From Siphlonurus alternatus (taxonomy: Eukaryota > Arthropoda > Insecta > Ephemeroptera > Siphlonuridae), in the NCBI GenBank assembly GCA_949825025.1, contig OX463784.1, positions 8,253,431 through 8,317,430 on the forward strand: a DNA stretch of 64,000 nucleotides, written 5' to 3'. The first letter of the stretch is position 1. Each line of letters opens with the position of its first letter. Both the position numbers and the translations under genes were made by a program. Positions 38,013 through 53,358 of this stretch are shown one piece after another. The notes under the pieces were generated by a model. It was not told where the DNA came from, made no database searches, and saw only the letters and a program-made list of their open reading frames with translations.

Positions 38013-41000
38013 GTAAGTAATTATATTACTAAAAATTGTTTTAACAAAGTAGGAATAAATCATTAATTAAACAATTGAATATATTATATTTCTGATTACA
38101 ACTGCAAATAGCCACAAATCTTGTACTTTGATTTTTTATTAGTAAGCATCCCTTGCATGCTGTTTATTATTATTAATAATTTGTTTGCTTGAAAACAATA
38201 AAATAGAATTTAAGAGTTAACGATAATATAATTTAAAAAAAAAAATGCAACAAATTAATACAAATCAATAAAAAATTAAAACTGGAAGTAAAAAAAAAAA
38301 AAGGAAACATTTTATTTATTTTTTCACTTTATTCTTTATTTTATTTTATATACATGAAAAATTGATTATAATTTGTATATAATTTAATTTCTATAAACTC
38401 ATACTTTAATTTGAAAAATACAAATCATGATCGTTCTGTCACACAATATTCAATTTTATTGTAACAACAAATCTGTATTACACATATTGTAATGTAATTA
38501 CACGATACAATGTTGCTAACTATTGCATACAATTTTTCATTTCAAGAAAACTTTAGCTCCATTTGTTTGTATGGAGATGAAATTTTCTTGCAAGGAAAAA
38601 TTGTATACAATAATCAGAAAAATTGTATCGTGTAATACCAGCTTAATACCGACTTTACACGCTACAATTTTGTATGCCCAATTTTTTCTTGTAAGAAAAT
38701 TTCATTTCCATACAAACAAATGAAGTTAGAGTGTTTTTGTAAGGAAAAATTGTATGCAATAGTTAAAAAATTGCATCGTGTAATACCGGCTTTTAATATC
38801 AATGAAATGGCAGCAGCAGATTCAAGAAACTTGGTCCATTAACGCGGTGCAACGAAACCGCCTCGCCAGTGCAGGTAAACAATAAGCAACGTTTTTAATT
38901 TCGTAAAAAATTATATGGGAGTTTTGTGTAGTCCTAACACACTTGAACAATATTCACTTTTCTTACCAAATTTAGTTACAAGTTATTATTAAATATAATT
39001 ACTCATCCAATGAATCAATCTGTATCAATGAACCTATCAATATATTTATATGATTGATCTCTTCATTCCCTTGGAATTTCATTTTATAATGCTGCAATGT
39101 GTGTATTTTAAATTAATTTCCCAAAAAAATAATACAAAATTTTCGTTTTCACCTCTGCCAAGTCTCAACCTAATCTTATTACTTCTTTTTACCTCAAAAA
39201 TACTTCTCATTTCTTCTTCTTTTAAGAAGTGAGATTAAATAATGGAAACAATATATTTGTAACATTTTATGCTCCATAATAGAAATGAAGATAAATCTCG
39301 TATTTTTCCTCGTAAATATGGTGTAAAATAAGAGAAAAAAAAAACAAGGATAGAAGTTATAAGTTAAAATTTATAATATTTTGACGTAGTCTTGATTCCC
39401 CCCTATTTTCAGAGTGGCTGTCGCACGTGCAAGAGGAGTATGAGTACACGTGTGTGGACACGTGTCTGGTGGGTCCTCCCAGGGTGCCCTTCCTCTTCGA
39501 GCACATCTTCGACCCTCCCTGCGACGCAAAGGTACACTCTCTGAGTTCCCTTTGCAGCCTTGTTAATCGTAATATACTCACATAGCATTGATTAACAAGG
39601 CTGCAAACGGAATTATCAGAAGCAAGAAGTACAAACAATATACAAATAGTTCAGACTGGATAACTTACATGAAAATTTTATTGTATAAATTAATAGAGAG
39701 CACCAAATTATTTTTTGGAGGACAACATACAAAAAGTAGTGATAAAAAAGCCCATATAAAAAGATCCAAGTTTGAAACCAGACCTCTTTTAATCTTATTT
39801 AGATGCTCTCTGTATTTTTTTTTTTTTTTTTTTCATAGTTCCCGAGCTTTAAAACATTTATTTATTAGAGTGGTATACATTTCTACAATAAAGAAATTCA
39901 AGTATGTCATTCTAACCTTAAACGTGTGGGCTATCCAAATTGGCACTAAAAACTATTACAACAAAACTTAAGGGTAAGATAACACGAACAATCGATTGTT
40001 GTATAGTCCCATTTGATTAACATGTAAACCTTAGCAACCTCATAATAATTCTGAATTTATTTTGAGACAGTTCTTAGCACCAAAAAAATGTGGAAAAAAT
40101 TTCAAAACATTTGGACGATCCAATTTTTTTTAAATGAATTTTTTAAATTTTCAGTATAGGGATTTCCCATGGAGACCTAAACTAAGAAATTAATTTAAAA
40201 AAATTGGATCGTCCGATTGTTTTGGAATTTTTTCCATATTTTTTTGGTGCAAAGAACTGTCTCTCAAAAAAAATTCAGGGTCATTGTGAGGTTGCCAATG
40301 AAGGTTTACATGTTAATCAATGGGACTAACAACAATCAATTGTTCGTATTATCTTACCCTTAATAATTTTTACAGAATCAAAAAATATCACCAGTCTGCA
40401 AATCGAAAGGTTTGTTTTAAAGAAAATATTAATTTCACAATAACTTACGGTAAATATGTAATTAACACTAGTTTCATGTACAGATTTTACCCGATATAAA
40501 TGACTGCTATGTATTTATTGCAGCTACTTTGCTACAAGATGAGATATTAAATTAATTTATATAATGGTAAATATCATTAATAAAAATGTTATTTTACTAA
40601 AATTATTTTGATTAAAAATAATAAATATTTTGAATTAAATTTAATTACGTTGCAATTAAAAATATATACTTTTTTAAATATTTATTAAATTTAATAAATA
40701 ATACTTTTTTTTTTTAAATAGCACAAAATTTAAATCTACTACAAATTGCAATTACCCACTACCACCTTGATACTTCACTTAAGGTAAAGTGACTTACTAA
40801 AATATCATAAAATAATGTTTATAAAAAATACGGCCAAGTTTATAAATATGAAGTGGTTAATAAATAAATTAATGCATGAAATTTTACTAAAAATATCATG
40901 ACTTGCAGAGTAGAGATGGTGTATAACTGCCATTCAGGTAAATTCTCCGTCTGCAATAAACTTCCAGGTGAAAAAAAAGAGCATTAAAAATAAAAACCTG

Positions 41001-44000
41001 AAGCGTTGAAGACATGTACAAAGACATGATGGTTTTGTGTTTAGAAATATATGAACCATGATTTTACTTCATGTTAATCGTGTGTAACATAAAAAGTAAT
41101 AATATATTGTTTAGAACTTCCCCTCGGCTAACAATTACCACATGACATGTTTTATTATTTTTTTAAATCAAATCCTATTGGGTACTTCTACTTACTAATT
41201 ACTCTAATTACATACTACTTGAAACCCCGAACCTTCCGAAACCCTAACTTGAGCGTTTCGCGGGCTCTTCTGGAACGAGGGCAGCCACGGCCTTGCAATC
41301 CATCCCGACATTTGCCTGCGACTGAGGGAAACGTGGAAACCTCAGCTAGGATGGACGCTACATCAGCTTTTGTCAATGAACCGGAAGTGCAATGGTCCAA
41401 AGCCAGGGAAACCATGAACCATATAGTGGAAAAGCGCAATGATTTACCCCTGGGTGGGAAACGTGTTTTTTGTTGAAAATGGTCACCCATCCAACTACTA
41501 ACCACGCGCGGCGTTGCTTAAATAAATTTTGATATGCCTAAAAGCCATACAAAAAAATTTAAAACTTTTTAACGAGCTGATTTTTTTTTAAAATAAGTTT
41601 TTAGTTTGTCTCTCCATTGGTAATTTAGTAATGTTTACATTTTATTCAAATGGGACTACATCAAAAAGCTGATTTGTGTTATCTCTACCTTAATAAAGCT
41701 ATATTAGGTTCTTTATCATTATGTTGAATAATTTTAAAACGATGATTAGCTCGGCTGGTTTGCTGCTGAGAAATTCTGCCGTTCTCGAGGTCTGCTGCTT
41801 GGATCTGCAAACAACGCAGAACTAATCAAGGAATTATCCACCAAACTTCAGGCTAAAGGTGATCTACATAACCCTCAACAATTATAAACTCAGACTATTT
41901 TTTATACCACTGACATTAACTGATGAACCCCAACACAGATTCGGTATGGCTGGCAGCAAACGCTCAGAAGGACGGTAAAGTTTACTGGACGGAAAATGGC
42001 CAAGAGACTGCCAAATTTAAATTCATTCCGTCCAACAAAGTGAACAATAAGAATATGTGTATCTATATTTCACAGTAAGTTTTATCAAATATGGAAATGT
42101 CCATAACGTGGAATAAAATTGGTATTGGTATTATATAGAAAGAGTTCTTATAAATTTGTTCTTTATTATTTGTTTTTGCATTTAATAAACCTTATTTGTA
42201 AGATTAATTATTTATATTTTTAGTAACAAAACAATTCAAATATTCATTTTATATTTCTTTTAATAAATAAATTATTATTAATAAAATAATTTGTTACAAT
42301 ATTTATTATTAAATTACATTCTATTATTAAAAAAAAAATTACAACAAAATAAATCATATAAAATTGAAGTGCTTTATCTCTCGCTGTTTGATTTAAGCAA
42401 TAAAGTATTGTCCTCAATTTTTTTTATTGCAAAAAGGGATAGAGAGTGCAAAGTTATGCTACCCTGATTTTTTTCAGATTTATAGAGCCCGGAAACTATT
42501 TTTAAAAAATTATTGAAAGTTCTTTTCGTGACGTCACAAGACGCCGCTCCTTAAGAAAAATATAGGACTTGTAGCCGCGTGACGTCACGAAAAGGACTTT
42601 CAATAATTTTTTAAAAATAGTTCCAGGTCCCAAAAAAATCTGAAAAAAATCAGGGTAGCATAACTTTGCACGCTCTATCCATTTCTGTAATAAACAAAAT
42701 TGAGAACGATACTCCATTAATGAACACTAACGACAATAATTGAATATGTAATGCAGTTACTTCAATTGTTATACTAGAAAGTAGAATCAATATATACGTT
42801 ACATATAAACGATACTTGCAACAATCGAAACACATTAATATTCACAGTACATTATAAAATTGTAAGTGGGAGCTCAGAAGAATTACAAACTCCCTATGGC
42901 TTATATAATTTATGTACTTCCGATATTTATGTACAAAGACAACTCTAAATCATTATACTATGGTTAACATTTAACTTGGTTTTTCGTCGTGTTTGTAACA
43001 TCTTCAGTCATTGGTGCGTTGTTTGTAACAAAGAATTTCACTGGCCGAAGTAGCGTTTCTGACAAAAAACAAGTTAAATAAAGTATAGGTGAAAAGGTTC
43101 AAACATGTCGGTGAAATGTCGCGTCTGTTTCCCAGAGGTTCGGAAACAACTCTCCGTGAAGAAAACTGCACACATCAGAAAATGTTCTTCTGTGAACTAC
43201 CAGACCGCTGCTTGATTGATAAGTGTGACGTGAACAAAGTAATATGAACATATTGATTGGATCTAATTTTTAGTTGATAGTGCAAACCATTCACACCATT
43301 CATTATATACTTTTTTAATATACACTTCAGGATGGTACGAATGTTACCCCTAGCTTCTTGTCATGGTCAGATGGTTTTATAGAGTTCATTTTTTTATTAA
43401 AATAACATTTTTCTTAAAAAAATTTTCTCTTAAAATAATAATGTTTTGTAAACCTGGCTTTAGCTTAAGCAAATTATTCAGTCATTCTGTCTTGTGACAA
43501 CACAACAATTAAAAAATATAGTAATGGAATTTCTTCCCATATTTTCCCTTATATCGCATTTCCCATTTTCAATGGACAACATACATGAAAAAATTTTATT
43601 GCAGAAATGAATAGAGGGTACCAAATTATGCTACTCTGAATTTTTTCAGATTTTTTTGAGACCCGGAACTATTTTTAAATAATGGACAACATACATGAAA
43701 AAATTTTATTGCAGAAATGAATAGAAGGTACAAATTATGCTACTCTAAGTTTTTTCAGATTTTTTTGAGACCCAGAACTATTTTTAAATAATTATTGAAA
43801 GTGCGGCCACGCCCCCTGGAGGCGTCAATAGGCGTCCAGTCTATATCCTTTTTATTAAGGCTGCAGGGGTGCCAACTGAAATCACAGGACTTTCAATAAT
43901 TATTTAAAAATAGTTCCGGGTCTCAAAAAAATCTGAAAAAATTCAGAGTAGCATAATTTGGTACCCTCAATTCATTTCTGCAATAAAAAAATTTCATGTA

Positions 44001-47000
44001 TTTATAAAACATTATACATTTAAAAGAAGTCTGCTAAAATTTTGATTTAATTGACACATTTTATGCCTAGCTGACGATTTCTTTGTCTCAGGACACTTCG
44101 AGTAATTCGACGTTGAAATCTTCGTGCGTCACGTCCCTTTGTCCGAATTACAACTGTGGTGAGGTAACGTCAATCAGCTGGGAGAGAAAGAAAGTGATGC
44201 TATGATTTTATTTTTCTAAAACTTTTAATTACAGGTTTTATTCTTCACTGATTATATAGCCCTTACATTCCTAGAAGCCGTTTATATAAAAATATTTGTT
44301 TGTGATACATAATTAAATATCAATACGACATTAGCTTTAAAATAAATTGTACATCAAAGTAATGAATTAGTTATTAATGAATGTTAATTAAAATAACTTA
44401 ATATTTTCAAATTAAATTTTAAAATAATATGTTTTACTTAATTTTAGTTTTTAAAATTTTGAAATTATTTTTTTTAATTTATTTAGAAATAATAACAAAT
44501 TTTAAATTATAAAAACAAAATTAATTAATTAAAACATGTTTCAACATCCCGTGTACGCTCATAGTAATGTAAATGATATTGTTTTGTTTCATGACGGTAA
44601 TTAATACATATTGAAACATTATATAAATTTGAACAATTTGAACTGTTTACAACTTTTCATTTCAGACTAGTACCATGAACGTTTCACGGAAATACAGTAA
44701 GACTTTAAAACTGCAGCTAGATATTTAGAGCAATGCAATAATCAATGCAATGGAGTACTGTCCTCAATTTTTTTTATTGCAGAAATGGATAGAGCGTGCA
44801 AAGTTGTGCTACCCTGATTTTTTTCAGATTTTTTAGAGCCCGGGAAGTATTTTTAAAAAATTATTGAAAGTCCTTTTTGTGACGTCACGCGGCGACAAGT
44901 CCTAACTTTTTCTTAAGGAGCGGCGTCTCGTGACGTCACAAAAATAACTTTCAATAATTTTTTAAAAATAGTTCCCGGACTCTAAAAAATCTGAAAAAAA
45001 TCAGGGTAGCATAACTTTGCACCCTCTATCCATTTCTGCAATAAAAAAAAATTGAGGTCAATACTCCATTAATAAAAAATAAATAATTAACATTAAACTT
45101 AAGAAATAACCTGGAAGTAACAAACTATAATATCTATAAATTTTCATTTTATTTTCTCTTCCATGGACAAAGTACAGTAACATATAACTATCTGGTCCAA
45201 ATTCTAAAATAAAAGATGGGGCAAATGAAAAATATTTCCGAGTAGTCCATTTACTGATATGTTCTCATCGAATTTCTCATCAGTAAAAAGACAATGGGCT
45301 TACGGGGTGTCATTTTTTTATTGGCTCAATCAAAAAAGGAGGTCGAAAAATATCCCTTAAATTTTTTTAAGATTTTTTTTAGCAATGCATCATACCTAGA
45401 ATGGAGATTAAAAATGTCTCTTGACCTGGAGGCTCCATCCGCAACGCCTATGACGTCACTACATTCTTTGGGTCAACTATATAACACTTGTAAAAAATAT
45501 TGCATTGTTGTGCTTGTTTATTAAAAATTATCATTTGTTTCCATATAGCAACGTGATTGTTTAGTAAGCATTATATAGTTGACCCAAAGAATGTAATGAC
45601 GTCATAGGCATTGCGGATGGAGCCTCCAGGTCAAGAGACATTTTTAATCTCCACTTTAGGTATGATGCAGTGCTAAAAAAAAAAAACTCAAAAAAATCTA
45701 AGGGATATTTTTCGACCTCCTCTTTTGATTGAGCCAATAAAAAAATACACCCCGTAAGCCCATTGTCCTCATAACTCATAACCTTCTTCACAAAAATACA
45801 CGTACTATCGAAATTATTAAATTGTGCGTTATCAATTTAATTTTTTCAGATGGGGTACCTTTCACATATAAGAAAACAATTTGTGGTAAAGAATACTACG
45901 TAAGCAATTATCAGGTAATTATTACATTGTAATTAGGACAAAATTAACATATATTATATATTGTAAATGCACCGTATACACGACCTGTTTCGTAAGACGT
46001 AAGAGACATATTTTTAACTTACCCTCTGAATTGTTAGTCGCATCAAATATATTTTGTAATATTATTTAAACCTTTCTTAATTTTGATTTAATTTTTCTGT
46101 ATATATACTCTTAAGAACATTGTTTAAATTTTTCCTAATCCTTCTTAACCAAGATAGCCCACCCACGGCCTCCTATTCATATCATCATTTACCTCACATG
46201 CTACTTGAGGAAACCATGGAAACCCAAGTTAGGATGGCTGTGATTATATTTCATAGGGAATATATGAGACATTTCGTTCACAAGAGATGTGTTGATTGAA
46301 ATTCAATTAATCTCAATAAATCAATCAATTCCAGGAAACTGCATATGGAGCGGCCCAGGCTTGTTGTCTTCAGGGAATGAGGTTGATGGCCCTGGAGAGC
46401 TCGGAGGAGGGAAAATGTGTGGCGGCGCTGTTGAGAGGTGAGATGTGTGACTCTTGGTCCAGAATTCGCTATATGGTTCTTCCACCATACGTCATAATAC
46501 ATTACGACGTCATGATTTTGTAGGCAAAACATTATCAACGGTTCAGAAATACGTGCGTGGAGTCTTGAAATTAATTTCTCCTGGCTATTCGCATCATCTT
46601 TCTTAGAATTTTCTTTCATAAATAAAAAGAATGTCACAAGACTGACAAGAAGAACCAGTACTATTGAAGAAAAATATTTTAACTAATTGTTTTTAAAAGA
46701 GAGATGTTTTGAGTTACCCGCACAGTATATATAGGCCTTAAAGGCATACAGGCCTCAAAATACAAATTAGACAGTCACCAAGTGGGTTTAGAGTATATAA
46801 TCAACATTCGCATCATTTTTTTCCACGCGTGATGCATCCATGCGAAGTCGCAGTTCAAAGTAAGAAATTTAGTCCTTGATGACGTCACGAAGTCCTTGAT
46901 GACGTCACAACTCAATGCTAATCGGTGCTAGCTGTGAGTTGTGACGTCAGCAACGACTTTCTTTACAGCGCGACTTCGCACAGACGCACCGCGCGCAGGT

Positions 47001-50000
47001 AAAAATAATACGAATGTTGATTATAAACTTGAGCAACACTTTATGTCTGTCTAATTTGTAATTTGAGGCCTGTATACCTTTAAGGGCTTCGTACATCTCC
47101 ATGCTACCCAAAACGTAAACATGAAATTTTCTTTTACAGTTTCATCGATAGAGAAATACTAAGGGGATTATAATTTAATTACTGAAGTGAGGCTGCAGTG
47201 TTGGTTGATTTTTTATCTAATTGTATGTGATTTTCATAATAGAATCTGTTAATAAATGCATAAAAACAATGTGAATCATCTGTACAGATAATAAACATAA
47301 AGAGAATATTATTTTATAATTCTTGATTCTCGTCTGATATAATAATCGTCCCTCGTCCGCAATAATGCCATGGGCTATCTGCTTCCACCATCTCGTTGCA
47401 GTAATGAGCTGTCTGCTCTTTCAGGTGAGCACAACTATGAGCCTTATTTTATATCGATTTACAGCTCATAATTGTGTTTATCTGAAATAGCAGACAGCTC
47501 ATTATTGCAACGAGATCGTGGAAGCAGATAGCTCATTATTGCGGACGAGGAGTTATACTATAATTTGTAAATTATATAATATTACAACCGTGGTAAGGGA
47601 GTTTTAACATACTTAAGTCATTTAATGACAGAATAACAAGCCTAGTTTACGTTTACATTGAATATCGACATCGACACATCGACTCCCGATTACACACAAC
47701 GAAACCCTACAATGTAATGAACCTTTTAATACAACGACATAATAACTTCGGTTTCTCAAAATCACTGATAATTAATAAAACAATATTTGTTTAATAATTT
47801 TAAAAATTGTTTATATATATTTCTAAATTTTTTTATAATTAAAATTAATTCATTTATATTTTTTAATTATAATGCTTATTTTTAATATAATTTTGAATGA
47901 AGGGTTATTTAATTTTATTATTATTTTTTAATTTAGTTAAAACAAAATATTATATATATAAAAGTTGAAATAACACTATCATTTGACATTAAATTTAAAA
48001 TATGTAACCAGTGAATTAGTAATGGAGTTGCTGTTCAGTGGATATTCAGAAGAATATTTTGTAGAATTGTTCATTGTAATGCTTTCGAAAAAGATTTAAT
48101 TAAAAGTGCATATATGAGACATTCCAGTTCAAATAACATTCAGGATGCAGAATCTTTACTATATTAAATACAAAAAATTACTTTATTTAAAATGTTCATG
48201 ACATATTATTCAATATTGCATTAGAAGAAACAGCTTCTTCTGTAATTATTTTAATGTCTTTAATAGTTTTTCTTATTAATATAAAATCGACAATATCAAA
48301 CTCAAAGAAAAATAATATACTGTATATTATGTAAACAAAATGAAAAAAAAAAGTATCTGTGAATATTTATAACGTTAATTGAGCGAACAATAATTATTCC
48401 GTAAACTTCACTGTCATTCTAATTATTATGAATAAAAGACATTCATTGCTGTTCAGTAAAATTTTAAATTTCCCGCCAGACGGTTTCCAGCAGAACGGCA
48501 CGTTCTGGAGTTCCGGCTACCAGTTGGAGTGCGGGGTGTTCGACTGGTGTTCCACAGGCGAGGGGTTCCACAAGGACGTTGTCTGGGCCCGCGACGAACC
48601 GAGCTCACCTGCCAAGGGCGAAAGGTGCGTGGCGCTGAGAGTGACGTCAGGGGATGTGGGGCTGAGCACCGAGAACTGTGTCGTCAGGAACCGGTTTGTG
48701 TGTGAGGTGAGTGGGTTCGAATCTCGGAGGGGTCGGAATTTTTTACTGAACTAAAAAATGATTATTTTATATACCTAGGACAAGCTGTTTATTATTAATT
48801 TCAGTTTGAAGTATTGTTCAGGTATTGTTTTAGCTTTTTTAATTTACTGATGATCCTTATAAGAAATTCGTTAATTAGAAAGTTATGCTGGATATGGATT
48901 TACTTTCAGAAGTATATATTTGTATTACTAGTTAATAAATTTTTAATTTTATTTTATATTAAACCATATATTATTCTGCAATTTAATAAAATAAATATTC
49001 ATCGAATGAATATCAAGATATACAGTATAACAGATCTTAGTTTACCACTAAACAGCTCAGTAGACTAGACGGCGCCAGATATATCAGCCAATGAAAAGGC
49101 TAAAATGTCAGCTGGCCACCTTTTCATTGGCTGATATATCTGGCGCCGTCTAGTCTACTGAACTGTTTAGTGGTAAACTAAGATCTGTTATACTGTAGGT
49201 AGAAGTTAGTATTGGCTGATGTCAAAATAATCATAAAATTAAATGAAAATGATAGAATGAAAATGAACCATAAATAAACACCCTTACTTTGTTTCTCAGG
49301 ACAAAAGGATGATTGTCAAGGACAAAATTCCAGCATGCGTGGACACCAACTCGTGCACAGCTGACTTCCACAAAGAGGTGACCTTAATTTGAGCCAATGA
49401 CGAGTGATTGCAAAATATATGTATTGATTTTCGGCGGACTTTAAATTCAATCTAGTACGTGATGATAACATTAAATCATCTATTCTATTTTAAACAAATC
49501 TATACATTTTTTATTAATCTCAAAATTTAAAAAAAAAACTCTGTTCACAGTGTTAATTAAGATAACATTTAAGCATCGATTTTTTCAGTCTTGAAAATTT
49601 TTACCTAAAATAAATAATGTTACCTAATTAAAAAAAACAAACGAAGACTTGAAATTAAGATTTATGCTCTTAACCTCTAACGCCATGAATGACCGTTATG
49701 TGTACAAGTACGTCACATTTCTTCGTGTTATGTTGAATGTAAATACGTTCTTATATTGTCACAGTTTATAACGTAAGAATAAATATCGCGCGGGTGGAAT
49801 ACGAGCTGAATTATTCCAACACGAAAACCAAGAGAAATATAACAGACAGTGTATTAGTCCCAAATGTGTTGAAGTAGAGCAATGGACAATTTGCATGAAC
49901 TTTTTTTAGTAGCTCAATCGAAAGAGGAGGTCGAAAAATACACCTGTGAATTTTATGTGATTTTTATTCGTACTGCATCATGGCTAAAAGAGAGGTCACG

Positions 50001-53000
50001 TGACCTGGAGCCGGTGCCCGTGTCGCCCGTGACGTCATTGAACTGTCTGGTCAAGCAAACGATTGTCTATATAACGCTTGTAAACAATAAATTAATTGTT
50101 GCTTGTTTCCATAGCAACGTGGTTGTTTGCAAGCGTTATAAAGTCGATCGTTTGTTTAACGGAACAGTTAAGTGACGTCACGGGTGACACGGGCGCCGGC
50201 TCCAGGTCACGTGACCTCTCTTTTAGCCATGATGCAGTACGAATAAAAATCGCATAAAATTCACAGGTGTATTTTTCGACCTCCTCTTTCGATTGAGCTA
50301 TTAAAAAAAGTTGATGCAAATTGTCCATTGTGCTGTTATTTATTTAAAAAACTTAATTGTATCGTAAAAAATAATTTAAATAATAATATATAAACACCCA
50401 TAAGAATATATTTAACAAGACAATTACAGGTTGATTCAGTAAGAATAAATACATAATTTATTTAAAATATATAAAATGCCATACAGTTATTAAAAATATA
50501 GAAATTGATGCAAATTTAACAAAAAGTATTATAGTCTCACACACAAATCGTATGTATTAATAATTCGAGACATAATTAAATCATACAGGGAGTTGAAGAT
50601 CCAACTTGCGGCGGTCCAACATGTCCAAACAGTACCTGTACAGAATCTGTAAGTATAAGAATTTGTATATTTACATTTAATAAAGGTATAAAGTGTATAG
50701 CTTTTATAAAATCTCGAAATGAATTCAATGAATAGCATACTTAAAAATTACTATACGGTAGCGTCCCAATAGTCCTATTCTCGTCTACTACCCTTCCCTA
50801 CAATGACGGCAAATTTAGGGCGCATCATATGCGCCCTTCTTATATAGCGGCCATCTTGAAGGGGAGGGGAAAGCTCATTTAGGGACCCTAAGTAGACGAG
50901 AAATAGTATTGGGACACCGCCTACGCTTCAAAATTCTTTGGAGCTTGTGTACTTTATTAATTAAATGAACCAATATTTATTAAATATACTTAAGAGAACT
51001 TAAAATATACAAATCATCTTTACACTGTGCGTCATAAGAATAAAATAAGTTATATAAAATATAAGGTGGCAGATTGTAGCATAACAATAATTGGTGAGGC
51101 AATATTATTAAAATTAAATGCTTGCGTCATTGGTGTAACTTGTAATAAGCTGTGTAGTACAAATGTATGCTAAAATTTAAAATTAGACAATTATTAGTAA
51201 ATAATAATGTGCGCGATTAACGAAAAGCAGTTAGCCATTGCAGGTTTCAAATCACGTTTAGCTAGGTGTTTTAACACATAAAACAGGTATAGTTAAACGT
51301 GGTTAGAACCTGGCTAACTGCTTCGTGAATAGCACCCATTAAAATAATTATACGTTAATTAATTGCCTTGATTGGCAGTTTTTTTAATCGTGTTATTGTT
51401 CTATTTGTCATTGATCACGGATTACATAATTTACAGATTGATTTTAAATTTATAGGAAATAAAAATGAACAGTGATATGCGAAAAATAGGTAAGTATTAA
51501 ATTCGATATGATTGGTTTCAAATAAATATTTTTATAATATATGTATATTAAATTTACCAACATCAATTTTTTCGAAAAATAAATAACTTCATTACTATTA
51601 TAAAATATGAAAAATTTATACACTACACTAAAAAATAAATAATTTTAAATTGATCCAAAAAATTATTAACTTCTAGTAAGTAATCAATAAAGCTTTGATT
51701 TCATAACATAAAAATATATTTACAATGAAATTAATCATAGTAAAATAAATTAAAAAGATACTGCATGGGCTCTTTTCAGCTCCCGGAGTGCAGGGTAAAA
51801 TCACAGGTGCATGTGGTCGATTTTACGAATTTAGTAGGACAGCGGTAAGTGGAATTAATTACAAATAATTTCTAGTCATTAATTATATTACTATTCGAAC
51901 GGTAGGTTTTGAAGTTACGGCTCCACTCAAGCGAATAAAAATATTACAATCGTTTACTAAATTTTAGTTGCTGCATAATATTTTTAATTTGAGCTGCACC
52001 ACTAGTTATACTGTATTTAATCGTGTTTGTAAAGTGATCAGTCATTGGTTAGAGAGTTTCTAACGATCAATCTCATTGGTTGAACATATGATCCGAGGTC
52101 TCCCGATGATTTACGACAAAAACTGCTCAAAATTTGACCCTGCGCAATACAGGGGAATTTCTACCTTGGTTATTTTGTCTTTTTTTTTTTTTTTTTTTTT
52201 GGGGGGAGCGATTTCATTTACTTTTTGTTACAGCGGAGCTTCAAAGAGGCCATAAAAGGCTGCTGCATCGACAACATGACCTTGGTTAACCTTGGATCAA
52301 TGGAAGAAATAAAGTGTCTCGTAAATCTTTTCAAAAGTAATGTGATAATATAAAACGTATTGGTTCATTTATTCGTTCATTTATTCCATTTTTTTTTTTA
52401 ATATTACCTATATATAGACAGTAAAATTTGCATGATTAAAAGTATTATATAAATATGAACCAGTAACATATATTATATGGCAAGAAAATTATCAAAATAA
52501 AGATAGAAAAATACTTCCTATAATCCATAAAAGTTCTGACAAAAAATTATTCATGGGCACCAAGAAGACCCTTTTTTATATCCAGCGCGGATCCAGATTC
52601 AAAATTCGTTAGGGAGGGCTGTCTCCATAAGGCCAATGTTAAAAAAAAAATGTAGTAGGGGAAATGCCTATGTTAAATCCAAAATTTCAGGGGGGGGGTG
52701 GGGGGGTAAGCTATACATTCCTGAATATAATATAATACTATAATAAATATTGGGGAGCATTCACAAAGCACTTTAACCCCAACTTTAGCACCAAGTTTTA
52801 TCCCTGGTACTAAACATGGTGGTAAACCAGGGGCTAACCATGTTTAGCTCCTAGTTTAGCACCATGTTTAGTACAGGGATAAAACTTGGGGCTAAAATTA
52901 GGGTTAAAGTGCTTAGTGAATGCCTCATATAATACACTGCAAAATTTGCTTCTTTGACTACCAAACAGATGACACAGGGAAGACGTCAGCAGTGTTCTGG

Positions 53001-53274
53001 ACGAGCGCAGTGGACTTGGGGTGCGAGACCAAGTTCGGTTGGTGCGGGACAGGCAAGTTCACCTCTCTTCTACACCTCGAGACAAACCAAACGTTACATC
53101 AGTTTTGAATTTAGATTACTCTTGATACCAAGGTTTAGCATAACTGAAATATTTTGGAATTACTTTGACACAAATTTTAAAATTGTAATGCAATTTGTTT
53201 GCTTGCAAATTAACATAAGGTTTGATTTATTGTAGCGAGGTATAGAAGATTCTTATGCTGACAATGAATCACTG

Positions 53275-53358
<84 letters not shown>

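Noticed and set aside
39588..39971. 127-residue open frame
   Set aside because: Low-complexity, runs through a T-tract and into a MITE; no splice support.
40909..40967. Possible CTLD1 first exon (reads YNCHSGKFSVCNKL)
   Set aside because: The required phase meets TAG at once, and the readable frame does not join the 41750 exon in phase; kept only as a remark.
41147..41505. 96- and 109-residue open frames
   Set aside because: They lie over a minus-strand 5S-SINE.
43331..43400. Possible linker exon after CTTCAG (reads DGTNVTPSFLSW)
   Set aside because: No good donor before the stop; the adjacent exons already join in frame without it.
49882..50328. Mirrored MDNLHELFLVAQSKEE open frames, also 45294-45791
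   Set aside because: The two arms of a palindromic MITE read in the same way from both strands; no conserved protein features.
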